Shown: positions 1-9,916, counted from the first letter of the stretch. The stretch is DNA of 64,000 bases from Chryseobacterium lacus (GCF_003336205.1 NZ_QPIE01000001.1:310001-374000); one strand, 5' to 3'. The notes: generated from the letters alone by a model not told the origin. Program-made: numbers and translations.

Positions 1-1315
1 ATCCGTATACGCCATACTGCTCAGCAAATTTGGAATTCAGGCCGCCGTCTGCATAAACATTGGTGCCCGGAATGCCTTTCAGCAAGGCTGCGCTGGTTTT
101 CCCGAACTGTTCTTTGGTATCATCGAAGTTCACAAAAACAAAATTTACCTTTTGCTTGTAGAAATCAACCACCTCTTTCAGGACAGGAACGGTAGATTCG
201 GCGATGTAAGGCGACCAGGATGCGTAGAACATCATGACGGTTGGTTTGCCTTTGCTTTCAGAGATGTTATAGGCTTTTCCGTCCTGTTTTACGAGCGTAG
301 CTTCGGGAGCTACTTCGCCTCTCTTCAATCCTGAAAGAACAAAATGAATCTTTTTAAGGTCTTTTTTTATCGTAGCATCTTTGATTTCGGCATCGATAAT
401 TTTAGCAATTTTATCGTTGTTTTCTTTGGATTGATCAGGACTGATGTCAGACTGAGCCATGACGAATGCCAATAAATAATCCTTTGCTGTTTGAGATAAA
501 TCTTTTCTTTGTTTCATGAAATCGCTGAACACCTGCGAGGTAAGAACGTCTATTTTCCCCTGCGTATTGGCATTAGCATACTTCTTATAATCTTCCGTGA
601 GTTTACTTAGAAGGTAGTTTCTGTACAGCGGATGCTCTTTTATCAGCTGTTCTTTATTCTCCTGAAGTTTCTCTTCATAGTCTTTTAAAGCTTTAGGCAA
701 CGCAAAAGAAGGATTGGCAGCCATCTGCTTTTGATACATTTCGTACTGGGGAATAAGCGACATGATGCCGGTGCGGATATCGTTTTTTTTCCATGTTACC
801 ACTTCGCTGTCGGCTTTGGTTTTTTCAGCAACCTGATCAATATTCTTTTCCAGATCAGTTTGAATTTTCTGAAGATCCTTTAGAAACGCATTACCTTCCT
901 TCGCGATACTGGCCTGCATATCCAGCTTTTGGGAATAGTCGGACATGTATTTTTGAGTTTCTGCCAAGAAATCGTTGTTGGCTTTAGCATCTCCTGTAAC
1001 CGTGTATTGTGCGGGGAAAGACTCACTGGCTCCTGAAATTTCAAGAGTCTGACCTTTTTTCAGATAAATCAGGTTCTGTTTTCCGGCGTAGGAAATGACG
1101 TACATTCCGTTTTTCGGAGCATCAAATTTTCCGTTGAAATTCCCGTCTTTATCCACTCCGGTATTCATCAGCGGCAGTGTGGCAACCCCTGAAGCTTCCA
1201 CGAGTTCAATACGCTCCAACGGAGAACCGCCGGTCACTTTTCCTTTGATCTCTACGGTTTTGGAACATGATATGGCAACGAGGGCCATCATCAGCAATAC
1301 AAAATATTTTTTCAT
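1..1315 (-). CDS. Thioredoxin-fold lipoprotein with DUF4369-like N-terminus, CxxC lost (3' end outside window)
   Basis: The reading frame starts at an ATG at 1315 and is open to the window edge, giving 438 residues with the C-terminus missing. It begins with a lipoprotein signal (MKKYFVLLMMALVAISC), so Cys17 should carry lipid and the protein should sit in an envelope membrane. Residues about 20-95 resemble DUF4369, a coiled-coil-like helical stretch follows, and a TlpA/AhpC-type thioredoxin fold starts near residue 335. Where the redox motif WCxxC should be, the protein reads WSPYI (residues 367-371), so there is no catalytic cysteine. The downstream fold core (NFVFVNFDDTKEQF) is well kept, so this looks like a purposeful loss of redox activity, not decay. 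A binding or scaffold role is inferred; no substrate is known. Confidence 0.85.
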   Translation of the reverse strand, partial: MKKYFVLLMMALVAISCSKTVEIKGKVTGGSPLERIELVEASGVATLPLMNTGVDKDGNFNGKFDAPKNGMYVISYAGKQNLIYLKKGQTLEISGASESFPAQYTVTGDAKANNDFLAETQKYMSDYSQKLDMQASIAKEGNAFLKDLQKIQTDLEKNIDQVAEKTKADSEVVTWKKNDIRTGIMSLIPQYEMYQKQMAANPSFALPKALKDYEEKLQENKEQLIKEHPLYRNYLLSKLTEDYKKYANANTQGKIDVLTSQVFSDFMKQRKDLSQTAKDYLLAFVMAQSDISPDQSKENNDKIAKIIDAEIKDATIKKDLKKIHFVLSGLKRGEVAPEATLVKQDGKAYNISESKGKPTVMMFYASWSPYIAESTVPVLKEVVDFYKQKVNFVFVNFDDTKEQFGKTSAALLKGIPGTNVYADGGLNSKFAEQYGVYG

Positions 1316-1469
1316 TATTCTATTTTAGAAACTGGGCAAAAATAAGATATTGAACGGTTTAAAAGAAATTAATCTACGATTTTTATAAGATAATGTGACA
1401 AGATCGCTGCTTCTCATTATAAAACCCCGACCTACTTTGATTTCTTCTCTGATTCTTGCTGATCTTTAA

Positions 1470-1504
1470 CAAAAATCGCTCTCCGTTCTGGAAAGCGATT
1501 GTTA
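1470..1504 (-). terminator. Rho-independent terminator of sdhCAB
   Basis: AATCGCT at 1474-1480 pairs with AGCGATT at 1494-1500. On the minus strand the stem is followed by a T-run. It lies 20 bases past the sdhB stop. Confidence 0.7.
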
Positions 1505-1523
1505 TACTAAGATTGAGAGATTT

Positions 1524-2291
1524 CTATCCTCTATCCAGATGAGCAGTCATATACTCACGGTTCATTCTGGCGATGACTTCAAGGGAAATTCCTTTCGGGC
1601 ATTCCACTTCGCAGGCACCGGTATTGGAACAGTTCCCGAAACCTTCTTCATCCATGGCTTTCACCATGTTCAGAACTCTTCGTTTCGCTTCTACTTTCCC
1701 TTGCGGAAGCAGCGCAAACTGAGAAACCTTCGCTCCTACAAATAACGCAGCAGAACCATTTTTACAGGTTGCAACACACGCTCCACAAGCGATACACGCC
1801 GCTGCATCCATGGCTTTGTCCGCATCATCTTTCGGCACAGGAATCGCGTTGGCATCCAAAGTATTTCCTGAAGTATTTACGGAAACAAAACCTCCGGCCG
1901 CCATGATTCTGTCGAACGCGGAACGGTCCACCACTAAATCCTTAATGACCGGAAAAGCCACACTTCTCCAAGGCTCAATGGTAATAGTTTCGCCATCTTT
2001 AAACATTCTCATGTGAAGCTGGCACGTTGTAATTCCTGTATCGGGGCCATGCGGACGGCCATTGATATAAAGGGAACACATTCCGCAGATTCCTTCACGA
2101 CAATCATGATCGAAAGCGATCGGCTCTTTTCCGTCGTTGATGAGGGTTTCGTTTAAAATATCAAGCATTTCAAGGAAAGAAGAATCCGTAGAAACATCAG
2201 AAATCTTATAAACCTCAAATTGCCCTTTTGTTTTATTATTTTTCTGTCTCCAAATTTTCAGAGTCAGATTAAGTCCTTTTTTTGCACTCAT
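1524..2291 (-). CDS. sdhB: Succinate dehydrogenase/fumarate reductase iron-sulfur subunit
   Basis: Electron-transfer subunit of complex II, passing electrons from the FAD of SdhA to the membrane cytochrome. The plant-ferredoxin-type [2Fe-2S] site is visible (C64, C69, C72 in [12 protein letters not shown], with C90). Two C-terminal clusters follow: C166/C169/C172/C176 ([11 protein letters not shown]) and C221/C227/C231 ([14 protein letters not shown]). The 255 residues match the Bacteroidetes/epsilon-proteobacterial form used with a single di-heme cytochrome b. It is the last gene of sdhC-sdhA-sdhB, 20 bases after sdhA, and is followed by a terminator. All cluster ligands are present. Confidence 0.97.
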   Translation of the reverse strand: MSAKKGLNLTLKIWRQKNNKTKGQFEVYKISDVSTDSSFLEMLDILNETLINDGKEPIAFDHDCREGICGMCSLYINGRPHGPDTGITTCQLHMRMFKDGETITIEPWRSVAFPVIKDLVVDRSAFDRIMAAGGFVSVNTSGNTLDANAIPVPKDDADKAMDAAACIACGACVATCKNGSAALFVGAKVSQFALLPQGKVEAKRRVLNMVKAMDEEGFGNCSNTGACEVECPKGISLEVIARMNREYMTAHLDRG

Positions 2292-2311
2292 TTTCTTTAC
2301 TGTTTTGGAGA

Positions 2312-4324
2312 TTATTTATAACTTCTTTGTTTCACTTCGATGTTTTCATAGATCAACGGTTCCTTGTGCATTACTTCTGCATTGATGTTGTCACCCTGAT
2401 ATTCCCACACCGCAGCGTACATATAGTTGGCATCATCTCTTTCTGCCTCACCTTCTTCTGTCGCATGATCCCATCTGAAATGTCCTCCACAGGATTCGTT
2501 TCTTTCCAGAGCGTCTTTTGCCATCAGTTGTCCCAGTTCAAGGAAATCGGCTACACGAAATGCTTTTTCGAGTTCCATGTTCATTTCATTGGCTTCGCCG
2601 GGAACTCTTACGTCTTTCCAGAATTCATTTCTTACTTCTTCAATCTCCTTGATTGCTTCTCTGAGGCCTTCCGGAGTTCTTCCCATTCCAACCTTGTTCC
2701 ACATGATGTGGCCCAGTTTCTTATGGAAATAATCTACAGAATGTTTACCGTTATTATTTAAGAAGAAATTAACTTTATCTCTTATTTCTTTTTCAGCCTT
2801 TTCAAAAGCTTCAGAATCTGTAGGAATGGTTCCTGTTCTGATATCCGCTGAAAGATAATCAGCAATTGTATAAGGAAGCACGAAATAACCGTCTGCAAGT
2901 CCCTGCATCAAAGCAGAAGCACCCAGTCTGTTCGCACCGTGGTCGGAGAAATTCGCTTCACCAATCACGAAACATCCCGGAATTGTGGACTGTAAGTTAT
3001 AATCAACCCAAATACCGCCCATCGTATAGTGAACTGCAGGATAGATCTTCATCGGCGTCACATAAGGATTGTCTGCGGTAATTTTTTCGTACATCACGAA
3101 AAGGTTTCCGTATTTTTCTTCAACCCATGCCTTTCCTAAATCATAAATCTGCTGCTGCGACGGATTGTGAATATTCTTTTCAATAGCGGCTTCTTTCCCT
3201 TTTTTCAGGATTTCAGTAGAGAAATCGAGGAAAACGCCTTCTTTGGTATCGTTATTTTCGATTCCGTATCCGGCATCGCATCTTTCTTTTGCAGCTCTGG
3301 AAGCTACGTCACGCGGAACCAGGTTTCCAAATGCAGGATATCTTCTTTCCAGATAATAATCTCGGTCTTCTTCTTTAATATTCTCGGGACGCAGCCTTCC
3401 TTCGCGAATGGCAACAGCATCTTCTATTTTCTTGGGAACCCAAATTCTTCCGGAATTTCTTAAGGATTCCGACATTAAAGTCAGTTTAGACTGCTGAGTT
3501 CCGTGAACGGGAATACAAGTCGGGTGAATTTGCACAAAGCAAGGATTGGCAAAGTATGCTCCTTTTTTGTGAATTTTCCATGCTGCAGAAACATTAGAAC
3601 CCATCGCATTGGTGGAAAGGAAATAAACATTTCCATAACCCCCGGAAGCGATAACCACGGCATGCGCAGAATGTCTTTCAATTTCGCCGGTTACCAAGTT
3701 TCTGGCGATAATACCTCTGGCTTTGCCGTCGACAATAACCAGATCCAGCATTTCATGGCGGTTGTACATTTTAATTCTTCCTTTACCAATCTGTCGGCTC
3801 ATTGCTGAATAGGCACCCAATAACAATTGTTGCCCGGTCTGACCTTTCGCATAGAAAGTTCTTTTTACCTGAACCCCGCCGAATGAACGGTTATCAAGTT
3901 GTCCGCCATATTCTCTACCGAACGGAACGCCCTGTGCCACACATTGGTCGATAATATTGGCAGAAACTTCAGCCAAACGATAAACGTTCGCTTCTCTTGC
4001 GCGATAGTCGCCTCCTTTTATGGTATCGTAGAATAATCTGTACGTCGAATCTCCATCGCCCTGATAGTTTTTAGCAGCATTAATACCGCCTTGCGCAGCG
4101 ATAGAGTGTGCTCTTCTTGGGGAGTCCTGATAACAGAATGCTTTCACATTATATCCCTGCTCTGCCAATGTAGCAGCTGCAGAACCTCCTGCTAAACCTG
4201 TTCCTACAACAATAATATCAATCTTATCACGGTTGTTAGGTGCTACCAGATTCATATGGTTTTTATGATTGGTCCACTTTTCGGCTAAAGGGCCGTGCGG
4301 AATTTTTGGATCTAACTTGCTCAT
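2312..4324 (-). CDS. sdhA: Succinate dehydrogenase/fumarate reductase flavoprotein subunit
   Basis: Catalytic subunit oxidising succinate to fumarate in the TCA cycle, with covalently bound FAD, on the cytoplasmic side of the inner membrane. The dinucleotide-binding motif [10 protein letters not shown] begins at residue 41. The region [15 protein letters not shown] contains the usual FAD-linking His and flavin loop, VQIHPTCIP carries substrate-site residues, and [14 protein letters not shown] is the C-terminal FAD motif. The 670 residues fit the longer Bacteroidetes form. It lies 13 bases after sdhC and 20 before sdhB, in one operon. Direction of the reaction (succinate oxidation or fumarate reduction) cannot be told from sequence; an aerobic lifestyle favours Sdh. 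Confidence 0.97.
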   Translation of the reverse strand: MSKLDPKIPHGPLAEKWTNHKNHMNLVAPNNRDKIDIIVVGTGLAGGSAAATLAEQGYNVKAFCYQDSPRRAHSIAAQGGINAAKNYQGDGDSTYRLFYDTIKGGDYRAREANVYRLAEVSANIIDQCVAQGVPFGREYGGQLDNRSFGGVQVKRTFYAKGQTGQQLLLGAYSAMSRQIGKGRIKMYNRHEMLDLVIVDGKARGIIARNLVTGEIERHSAHAVVIASGGYGNVYFLSTNAMGSNVSAAWKIHKKGAYFANPCFVQIHPTCIPVHGTQQSKLTLMSESLRNSGRIWVPKKIEDAVAIREGRLRPENIKEEDRDYYLERRYPAFGNLVPRDVASRAAKERCDAGYGIENNDTKEGVFLDFSTEILKKGKEAAIEKNIHNPSQQQIYDLGKAWVEEKYGNLFVMYEKITADNPYVTPMKIYPAVHYTMGGIWVDYNLQSTIPGCFVIGEANFSDHGANRLGASALMQGLADGYFVLPYTIADYLSADIRTGTIPTDSEAFEKAEKEIRDKVNFFLNNNGKHSVDYFHKKLGHIMWNKVGMGRTPEGLREAIKEIEEVRNEFWKDVRVPGEANEMNMELEKAFRVADFLELGQLMAKDALERNESCGGHFRWDHATEEGEAERDDANYMYAAVWEYQGDNINAEVMHKEPLIYENIEVKQRSYK

Positions 4325-4337
4325 ATTAATAAGGATA

Positions 4338-5000
4338 TTATTGAGTTACAAAATGATAAACTGCGATGAAAATGAAACCAGCAGGAATAAGGATAGAATA
4401 CCAATTCCCGAAAGCTTTAACCATCGGCATATATTTAGGATGTCTAGCTCCCAAAGACTGGAATGAAGACTGAAATCCGTGTGCGAGGTGCAGTCCCAAC
4501 AGGATAAAAGAAATAATGTATGCACCAACGCGGAAAGGATCGGCAAACTTGGCATGAAGATCATCCCAAAATCTGTTTTGCTCCGCTGGAAGACTTTCCA
4601 CATATTTATAATTCATCTCGTGTACCCAGAAATCATACATGTGAAGCCCCAAAAAAGCCAAGATCACCGCACCGGTAATCAGCATGTTTCTTGACATCCA
4701 GGTAGAGTTGGCCGCTCCATTATGAATTGCGTATTTCACAGGTCTTGCTTTGTTATTTCTGTATTCCAGAACTAATCCCATGATGAAATGAAAAAAAACG
4801 GCGAACACCAGCACCGGCTGCATCAGGAACTGGATCATAGGATTGTATCCCATAAAATAAGATGCATTATTATATGCTGTTTCTCCAAAAACGGAAAGCA
4901 TATTCACTGCAAGATGCATCACAAGAAATATCAGCAAAAAAATTGCCGATAATGCCATTGCGTATTTTCTACCAACGGTAGAAGTCATTAAACCTGCCAT
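4338..5000 (-). CDS. sdhC: Succinate dehydrogenase cytochrome b subunit (di-heme type)
   Basis: Membrane anchor of complex II that passes electrons to menaquinone. The 220 residues contain about five hydrophobic segments (near 14-35, 58-76, 105-123, 155-175, 195-215). Histidines within or beside them (for example [38 protein letters not shown]) are plausible heme ligands, as in the Wolinella FrdC/B. subtilis SdhC group; this single large cytochrome replaces separate SdhC and SdhD. It is the first gene of the operon, with a -7-like TAACTTTG at 5025-5032 on the minus strand and a leader of about 20 bases. Confidence 0.93.
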   Translation of the reverse strand: MAGLMTSTVGRKYAMALSAIFLLIFLVMHLAVNMLSVFGETAYNNASYFMGYNPMIQFLMQPVLVFAVFFHFIMGLVLEYRNNKARPVKYAIHNGAANSTWMSRNMLITGAVILAFLGLHMYDFWVHEMNYKYVESLPAEQNRFWDDLHAKFADPFRVGAYIISFILLGLHLAHGFQSSFQSLGARHPKYMPMVKAFGNWYSILIPAGFIFIAVYHFVTQ

Positions 5001-5024
5001 ATAAATTGATTGTTTGAATTGTTA

Positions 5025-5032
5025 CAAAGTTA
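5025..5032 (-). promoter_or_regulatory. -7 element (TAACTTTG) upstream of sdhC
   Basis: Matches the Bacteroidetes -7 consensus TAnnTTTG, 25 bases before the sdhC start. I see no clear -33 TTG at the usual distance, so this is a partial call. Confidence 0.4.
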
Positions 5033-5123
5033 GAAAAATGTTAAAGGGATGAAAGTGAGATTTATCAGAATTGATTAGTTTGTAATCTTTCTAAATAATT
5101 TTCTCCAGATTTTCAACGGTTTA

Positions 5124-6878
5124 TTACTTTTTTTCGTGTACTGATAAGTGCAGCTCATCCAGCTGTTCATCAGCAATATGGCTTGGTGCATCAATCATCA
5201 CATCTCTTCCGGAGTTGTTTTTTGGGAATGCAATATAATCGCGGATCACTTCATTGCCATCTAAAATAGCGACCAATCTGTCGAAACCAAAAGCCAATCC
5301 TGCGTGTGGCGGAGCACCGTATTTAAAGGCATTCATCAGGAATCCGAATTGTGCTTCGGCTTCTTCCTGAGTAAATCCGAGCAACTGGAACATTTTGCTT
5401 TGTAAGTTTTTATCATAAATTCTTACAGAACCGCCGCCGATTTCATTTCCGTTCAATACTAAATCGTATGCATTTGCTCTCGCTTTTCCGGGATCAGTTT
5501 CCAACCAATGAATATCGTCGGGCTTTGGCGAAGTGAAAGGATGGTGCATTGCGTGGTAACGTCCTGTTTCCTCGTCCCATTCCAAAAGCGGGAAATCTGT
5601 TACCCAAAGCGGGGAAAATTCGTTTCCTTTTCTTAATCCGAGTTGATTGCCGAGTTCCATTCTCAATGCAGAAAGCTGGGTTCGTACTTTGTTGGCTTCA
5701 CCACTCATGAGGAGCATCAAATCGCCTTCTTTCGCACCAAACTTTTCGGTAATTTTCTTTAATGAATCTTCATCATAAAATTTATTGACAGATGAAGCGA
5801 TGACACCATCGTTCTGGAATTTAATCCAAATCATTCCTGAAGCGCCTATTTGCGGGCGTTTCACCCAATCGATCAGTGCGTCGATCTGCTTTCTTGTATA
5901 TTCAGCACAGCCTTCTACATTGATTCCGACTACTAATTCGGCATCGTCAAATATTTTAAAATCTTTTCCCTTTACCAGTTCGTTCAGTTCCACGAATTCC
6001 ATTCCGAAACGGATGTCCGGTTTATCATTTCCGTACCGTTTCATGGCTTCATCGTAAGTCATTCTTGGGAATTTTCCGGTTTCTTTTCCTGAAATTTCAT
6101 GGATTAATGAAGCCGTCATTCCTTCAAAAATCTCAAGAACATCTTCCTGCTCTACAAACGCCATTTCACAATCGATCTGGGTGAATTCAGGTTGTCTGTC
6201 CGCACGCAAATCCTCGTCCCGGAAACATTTTACAATCTGGAAATAGCGATCGATACCACCAATCATCAGCAATTGTTTGAATGTTTGTGGTGATTGTGGA
6301 AGCGCATAAAACTGTCCGGGATTCATACGGCTTGGCACCACAAAATCTCTTGCACCTTCAGGAGTAGATTTGATCAAAACCGGGGTTTCAACCTCGATAA
6401 ACCCTTTGTCGGAAAGATAGTTTCTCACTTTCTGCGCCATTTTGTGACGGAAAATTAGTTTGTCTTTCACCGGATTTCTGCGAATATCAAGATAGCGATA
6501 TTTCATTCGTTGCTCTTCGCCACCGTCGGTTTCATCTTCAATGGTGAAAGGCGGAAGTTCAGAAGCATTTAGAAGAGTTAGTTTTGCTACAAGAATTTCA
6601 ATTTCTCCGGTCGGAATTTTCGGGTTTTTGGACGTTCTTTCAATCACTTTTCCGCTGATTTGAATCACAAATTCACGTCCCAGTTTTTTTGCCTGTTCTA
6701 GAAGTTCGGCGGAAGAACGGTCTTCATCGAACACCAATTGTGTAATTCCGTAGCGGTCGCGCAAATCGATCCATATCATAAAACCTTTGTCGCGGATGGT
6801 TTGTACCCAGCCTGAAAGCGTTACTTCTTCATTAAGATTTTTTAGCGACAACTCGCCATTGGTGTGCGTTCTGAACAT
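5124..6878 (-). CDS. aspS: Aspartate--tRNA ligase
   Basis: Class II aminoacyl-tRNA synthetase that charges tRNA-Asp. It has an N-terminal OB-fold anticodon domain ([20 protein letters not shown]), motif 2 ([18 protein letters not shown]), the bacterial GAD insertion and motif 3 (GFDRLVAIL) near the C-terminus. The start is set at 6878 ([10 protein letters not shown]), giving 584 residues, the usual bacterial length. An upstream in-frame extension to 7004 is AT-rich and unlike any synthetase. A -7 element at 6905-6912 lies just before the chosen start, so transcripts would begin after the extension's start codon. It appears to be transcribed alone. Confidence 0.96.
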   Translation of the reverse strand: MFRTHTNGELSLKNLNEEVTLSGWVQTIRDKGFMIWIDLRDRYGITQLVFDEDRSSAELLEQAKKLGREFVIQISGKVIERTSKNPKIPTGEIEILVAKLTLLNASELPPFTIEDETDGGEEQRMKYRYLDIRRNPVKDKLIFRHKMAQKVRNYLSDKGFIEVETPVLIKSTPEGARDFVVPSRMNPGQFYALPQSPQTFKQLLMIGGIDRYFQIVKCFRDEDLRADRQPEFTQIDCEMAFVEQEDVLEIFEGMTASLIHEISGKETGKFPRMTYDEAMKRYGNDKPDIRFGMEFVELNELVKGKDFKIFDDAELVVGINVEGCAEYTRKQIDALIDWVKRPQIGASGMIWIKFQNDGVIASSVNKFYDEDSLKKITEKFGAKEGDLMLLMSGEANKVRTQLSALRMELGNQLGLRKGNEFSPLWVTDFPLLEWDEETGRYHAMHHPFTSPKPDDIHWLETDPGKARANAYDLVLNGNEIGGGSVRIYDKNLQSKMFQLLGFTQEEAEAQFGFLMNAFKYGAPPHAGLAFGFDRLVAILDGNEVIRDYIAFPKNNSGRDVMIDAPSHIADEQLDELHLSVHEKK

Positions 6879-6904
6879 TATATTGAATTGAAAATTTCTG
6901 TGGG

Positions 6905-6912
6905 CAAAGATA
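6905..6912 (-). promoter_or_regulatory. -7 element (TATCTTTG) for aspS
   Basis: Exact TAnnTTTG match on the minus strand, 27 bases before the aspS ATG at 6878. It supports the shorter start. No clear -33 TTG is visible. Confidence 0.5.
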
Positions 6913-7154
6913 GGGGTTTTTGGTTTTAGTAAGTTTATGATTAATTGAATCGTAGAAAATAAATTAAATACAAAACTGCAAAAGGTATTAGAAAAAACAT
7001 TCAAGCATGTAAGTATTCAGCAGTAGAAACGAAAGTCATATAAAAAAAGCAGGTTTACGGAAAATCCAATACGTACAACTAAGGATTTGGCTCAAAACAA
7101 AACGGCAAATATTTGAAATCAGAAATAATAGAAGTTCATCTTAAAAACTTTTCA

Positions 7155-7162
7155 TAAATTTG
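7155..7162 (+). promoter_or_regulatory. -7 element (TAAATTTG) for the bTHX gene
   Basis: TAnnTTTG match 25 bases before the ATG at 7187. It rules out a start upstream of 7187, which would fall inside the promoter. No clear -33 element is seen. Confidence 0.45.
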
Positions 7163-7186
7163 TTAGGAATCAAAAAAATATTATTT

Positions 7187-7462
7187 ATGGGAAAAGGCGA
7201 TAAAAAAACAAAACGCGGCAAGATCATTTCGGGAAGTTACGGTGTCACCAGACCGAGAAGAAGAACTTCTGCAAGGGAAGTTCCTGTAAAAGTTTTGGAC
7301 GAAGATGAAAAGAAAGCTCCGAAAGCCAAAGTGAGGAAACAGGTAGGCGAGCAAACCGAACCTACGGAAAACGCTGAAGTGAGCAAGAAAACCAAAGCAA
7401 CAAAAGCAGAATCCCCGGAAGAAAAACCAAAAGCAACAAGAAAGAAAAAAACCGAAGAATAA
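7187..7462 (+). CDS. Small-subunit ribosomal protein bTHX with long charged C-terminal tail
   Basis: The first 26 residues (MGKGDKKTKRGKIISGSYGV..) match the bTHX (Thx) signature GKGDKK-RGKI--GSYG-RP, a tiny basic peptide in the head of the 30S subunit in Thermus. Here the 91-residue protein continues as a Lys/Glu/Ala/Pro-rich, low-complexity tail, as is common in Bacteroidetes homologues. The start is fixed by the bTHX motif beginning at Met and by the promoter at 7155-7162. The last codons contain one arm of a hairpin that ends transcription of the opposing DUF937 gene. The tail's function is unknown; it is probably disordered. Confidence 0.85.
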   Translation: MGKGDKKTKRGKIISGSYGVTRPRRRTSAREVPVKVLDEDEKKAPKAKVRKQVGEQTEPTENAEVSKKTKATKAESPEEKPKATRKKKTEE

Positions 7463-7471
7463 CCTTCGGTT
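7443..7471 (-). terminator. Antisense terminator for the DUF937 gene, inside the bTHX coding end
   Basis: AACCGAAG (7450-7457) pairs perfectly with CTTCGGTT (7464-7471) over a 6-base loop. Read on the minus strand, the hairpin is followed by a run of seven T's. The stem spans the bTHX stop codon (7460-7462). Confidence 0.65.
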
Positions 7472-7521
7472 CTAATGATTGAAATCCTTCGAAACATTGA
7501 ATTTTGAGGGATTTTTTAATT

Positions 7522-8109
7522 TTATTTTCCGCCAAACAAAGAACCCAGCAAACCACCGAGCCCGCCTTGCTGCTGATTTCCGCCACCTAAAACCTGGCCC
7601 AGAATATCGTTCAAGGGATTGGAAGGTTCTGCCTGTGCATCTTTTTGTGCACCGCCCAAAATTCCGCCCAGTAAATCTCCCAAACCGCCGGAATTAACAT
7701 CTTTGCTCTTTTTCTCTTTCCCGATGTATCCCATAATCAGCGGAGCCAACATCGCTAGAATGGGACCAACTTTGCTCATAGAAATTCCTGTATTTTCAGA
7801 AAGTGAATTTTCAACTTGTGATTTTTGTCCGCCAAAAATATGATCAAGAATAGAAGCGCCTTCTTCCTGTCTGTCTTCCACTTTCGTTGGATCATTTAGG
7901 ATAGAGCCATCGTGATCTTTTTCCAGCGCATTATTTAAAGCTTCCGCTTCATTGCTGTCTTCAGACTTTTTTCTTAAATAAGAAATAATCAGCGGTGCAG
8001 CTACTGCCATCAGCGCGATAATTTGATTCTTAGAAACACCAAATTTATTTTCTGCCTTTTCGGCGACTTGTGTTCCTGCATTTCCCGTAAGTAAATCCAT
8101 TAGATTCAT
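7522..8109 (-). CDS. DUF937 family protein
   Basis: A 195-residue protein of the DUF937 family, whose function is unknown. An N-terminal helical block (VSKNQIIALMAVAAPLIISYLRKK) is echoed by a second one (ISMSKVGPILAMLAPLIMGYIGKEK), so the protein appears to be built of two related helical repeats. The C-terminus is a Gly/Gln-rich tail (LGGGNQQQGGLGGLLGSLFGG). There is no signal peptide, so a cytoplasmic place is inferred. It converges on bTHX, with a shared hairpin between them, and lies 52 bases downstream of the DUF2480 gene, possibly co-transcribed. Confidence 0.8.
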   Translation of the reverse strand: MNLMDLLTGNAGTQVAEKAENKFGVSKNQIIALMAVAAPLIISYLRKKSEDSNEAEALNNALEKDHDGSILNDPTKVEDRQEEGASILDHIFGGQKSQVENSLSENTGISMSKVGPILAMLAPLIMGYIGKEKKSKDVNSGGLGDLLGGILGGAQKDAQAEPSNPLNDILGQVLGGGNQQQGGLGGLLGSLFGGK

Positions 8110-8161
8110 AATATAATTTATTTTCCGACGGAAGGATCAAAAAATATTCCGAAACTCTTTT

Positions 8162-8671
8162 TTAATTTTTAAAGACCGGAACATTGGAACAAGCTTCCCC
8201 GAACATCAGCGATTTCACTATGGGTTTCAGTTTTTCCACAAGTTCTACATACGCATTTTCGGGGATACTTTCGTCGCTGCAGCCTTTCACAAGGACTCTT
8301 TTTCCTTCGAGTTCAGAAAAGTCATACGTTTGCAAAGCCTCATGCATCAAAATAATCTCGAGATCTTTCTGCATTCCGAAAACCATTTTTTTTGCATGTC
8401 CTGTCAGTTTTGCCGTAAGTAGAAAATACGCCCAAAGCGGAACAATCGCATCGGCAGAGTTGTAAATATGAACATAACTTCCCGTATAATCTTCGGGTAA
8501 AACGGCGGCCACTTTTTCCCTGAAATCTTTTTCCTTTAAAATCATTCCTTCCCAAAGAAAATCTTTTAGATCAATACCTTTCCTTTCCCCTTTTGGGATG
8601 AGTGAGGAAAGGTCAAAATTCACCAATCCACTTTGTGCTACTTTATTTTTTATTTCGAAACTTTCGGACAT
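8162..8671 (-). CDS. DUF2480 family protein
   Basis: A 169-residue soluble protein that I recognise as the Bacteroidetes-specific DUF2480 family (conserved core DFLWEGMILKEKDFR, GSYVHIYNSADAIVPLWAYF, VLVKGCSDESIPENAYVEL). Function is not known. The GCSDESIPE stretch looks like a ligand or metal loop, but this is only an impression. It is divergent from lpxB and upstream of the DUF937 gene in the same direction. Confidence 0.8.
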   Translation of the reverse strand: MSESFEIKNKVAQSGLVNFDLSSLIPKGERKGIDLKDFLWEGMILKEKDFREKVAAVLPEDYTGSYVHIYNSADAIVPLWAYFLLTAKLTGHAKKMVFGMQKDLEIILMHEALQTYDFSELEGKRVLVKGCSDESIPENAYVELVEKLKPIVKSLMFGEACSNVPVFKN

Positions 8672-8679
8672 TTTATTTT

Positions 8680-8687
8680 TATCTTTG
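8680..8687 (+). promoter_or_regulatory. -7 element (TATCTTTG) upstream of lpxB
   Basis: Exact TAnnTTTG match in the lpxB/DUF2480 divergent region. Transcription from it would begin near 8693 and allow either candidate TTG start of lpxB. No good -33 element is seen. Confidence 0.45.
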
Positions 8688-8761
8688 AAGCAAAATTAAG
8701 GTAAAAAAATCATTTGGCTTTTCCAACTCAACGGATTCCACTTTTAAAAACACAAACTCAA

Positions 8762-9865
8762 TTGAAGTACTACATCATCGCCGGCGAAGCATCTGGAGAT
8801 TTACACGGAAGCAATCTGATAAAAGCTTTGAAACATAAGGATTCCAAGGCGGAATTCCGTTTTTGGGGTGGCGATTTGATGGCGGAAAATGCAGGAAACG
8901 AACCTGTAAAACATTACCGGGATCTTGCGTTTATGGGTTTTCTGGAAGTTGCGAAAAATCTGAAAACCATTCTGGGAAATATCAAGTTTTGCAAACAAGA
9001 TCTTAAAAAGTATCAACCTGATGTTCTGATTCTGATCGATTATCCTGGTTTTAATCTCAGAATTGCAAAGTACGCAAAATCACTGGGAATCAGAGTTGTA
9101 TATTACATTTCGCCACAACTTTGGGCATGGAAAGAAGGTCGTGTGAAAACCATCAAAAAATATGTGGACGACCTACTTGTAATCCTGCCTTTTGAAAAAG
9201 ATTTTTATAAAAAACATGGAGTGGAAGCTCATTTTGTGGGACATCCGTTATTGGATGCCATTTCAGATCTGCCCGAGATTGACCTTCAGAAATTCAAATC
9301 CGAACACCATCTTAACGAAAAGGAAATCATCGCACTTTTGCCTGGTTCACGGGAACAGGAAGTAGAAAAAATGCTGAAACTCATGCTTTCAGTTCGCCCT
9401 CATTTTCCGGAATATCAATTTGTGATCGCAGGTGCGCCCAGTTTACCGAAAGATTTCTACGAGAAATATGTGGATGAAAACGTCCATTTTGTTTCCAATA
9501 AAACCTATGATTTGCTTCGGTGTTCGAAAGCTGCACTTGTGACTTCGGGAACGGCAACTTTGGAAACGGCTTTGCTGAACGTGCCGGAAGTCGTATGCTA
9601 TCGCGGAAGTAAAATTTCCTACGCCATTGCGAAACGACTGGTAAAGCATATTAAATATATTTCACTGGTTAATTTGATCATGGATCGGGAAACGGTAAAG
9701 GAACTGATACAGGATGAACTGACTACCAAAAATTTAGCGACAGAACTCCGTCTTATCCTGAATGAAAACAGAAATAAAATTCTAAGCGACTATGAGCAGT
9801 TGCTGAAAAAGCTGGGCGGAAAAGGAGCCAGCGCGAACGCTGCAAAGATTATTGTGAATCCCTAA
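8762..9865 (+). CDS. lpxB: Lipid-A-disaccharide synthase
   Basis: GT19 enzyme that joins UDP-2,3-diacylglucosamine and lipid X into the lipid A disaccharide at the inner membrane. Visible marks are the N-terminal KYYIIAGEASGDLHGSN, the lipid-A motif YYISPQLWAWKEGR, FVGHPLLD, LLPGSREQEVEK and SGTATLETAL. No ATG precedes the conserved N-terminus. The TTG at 8762 gives 367 residues and starts right at the family's first conserved residues. Another TTG at 8714 would add 16 unconserved residues. I prefer 8762, but the choice is open. comEC follows 51 bases later with its own promoter. Confidence 0.93.
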   Translation: MKYYIIAGEASGDLHGSNLIKALKHKDSKAEFRFWGGDLMAENAGNEPVKHYRDLAFMGFLEVAKNLKTILGNIKFCKQDLKKYQPDVLILIDYPGFNLRIAKYAKSLGIRVVYYISPQLWAWKEGRVKTIKKYVDDLLVILPFEKDFYKKHGVEAHFVGHPLLDAISDLPEIDLQKFKSEHHLNEKEIIALLPGSREQEVEKMLKLMLSVRPHFPEYQFVIAGAPSLPKDFYEKYVDENVHFVSNKTYDLLRCSKAALVTSGTATLETALLNVPEVVCYRGSKISYAIAKRLVKHIKYISLVNLIMDRETVKELIQDELTTKNLATELRLILNENRNKILSDYEQLLKKLGGKGASANAAKIIVNP

Positions 9866-9873
9866 TTTTAATT

Positions 9874-9902
9874 TTGTAAGTAACTGAGGTTTATTATCTT
9901 TG
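9874..9902 (+). promoter_or_regulatory. Promoter of comEC (TTG, 18 bases, TATCTTTG)
   Basis: -33 TTG at 9874-9876 and -7 TATCTTTG at 9895-9902 with an 18-base spacer, the Bacteroidetes primary-sigma arrangement. The comEC TTG start follows 14 bases later. Confidence 0.6.
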
Positions 9903-9916
9903 AGTAAATTACTACA

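Larger units (their letters stand above)
6879..7186. other. Intergenic region between divergent aspS and bTHX genes
   Basis: This is the only gap over 300 bases. It is AT-rich and holds the aspS -7 element (6905-6912, minus) and a TAAATTTG element (7155-7162, plus) for the bTHX gene. The middle (about 6940-7140) has no convincing ORF, hairpin or repeat. Confidence 0.6.
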
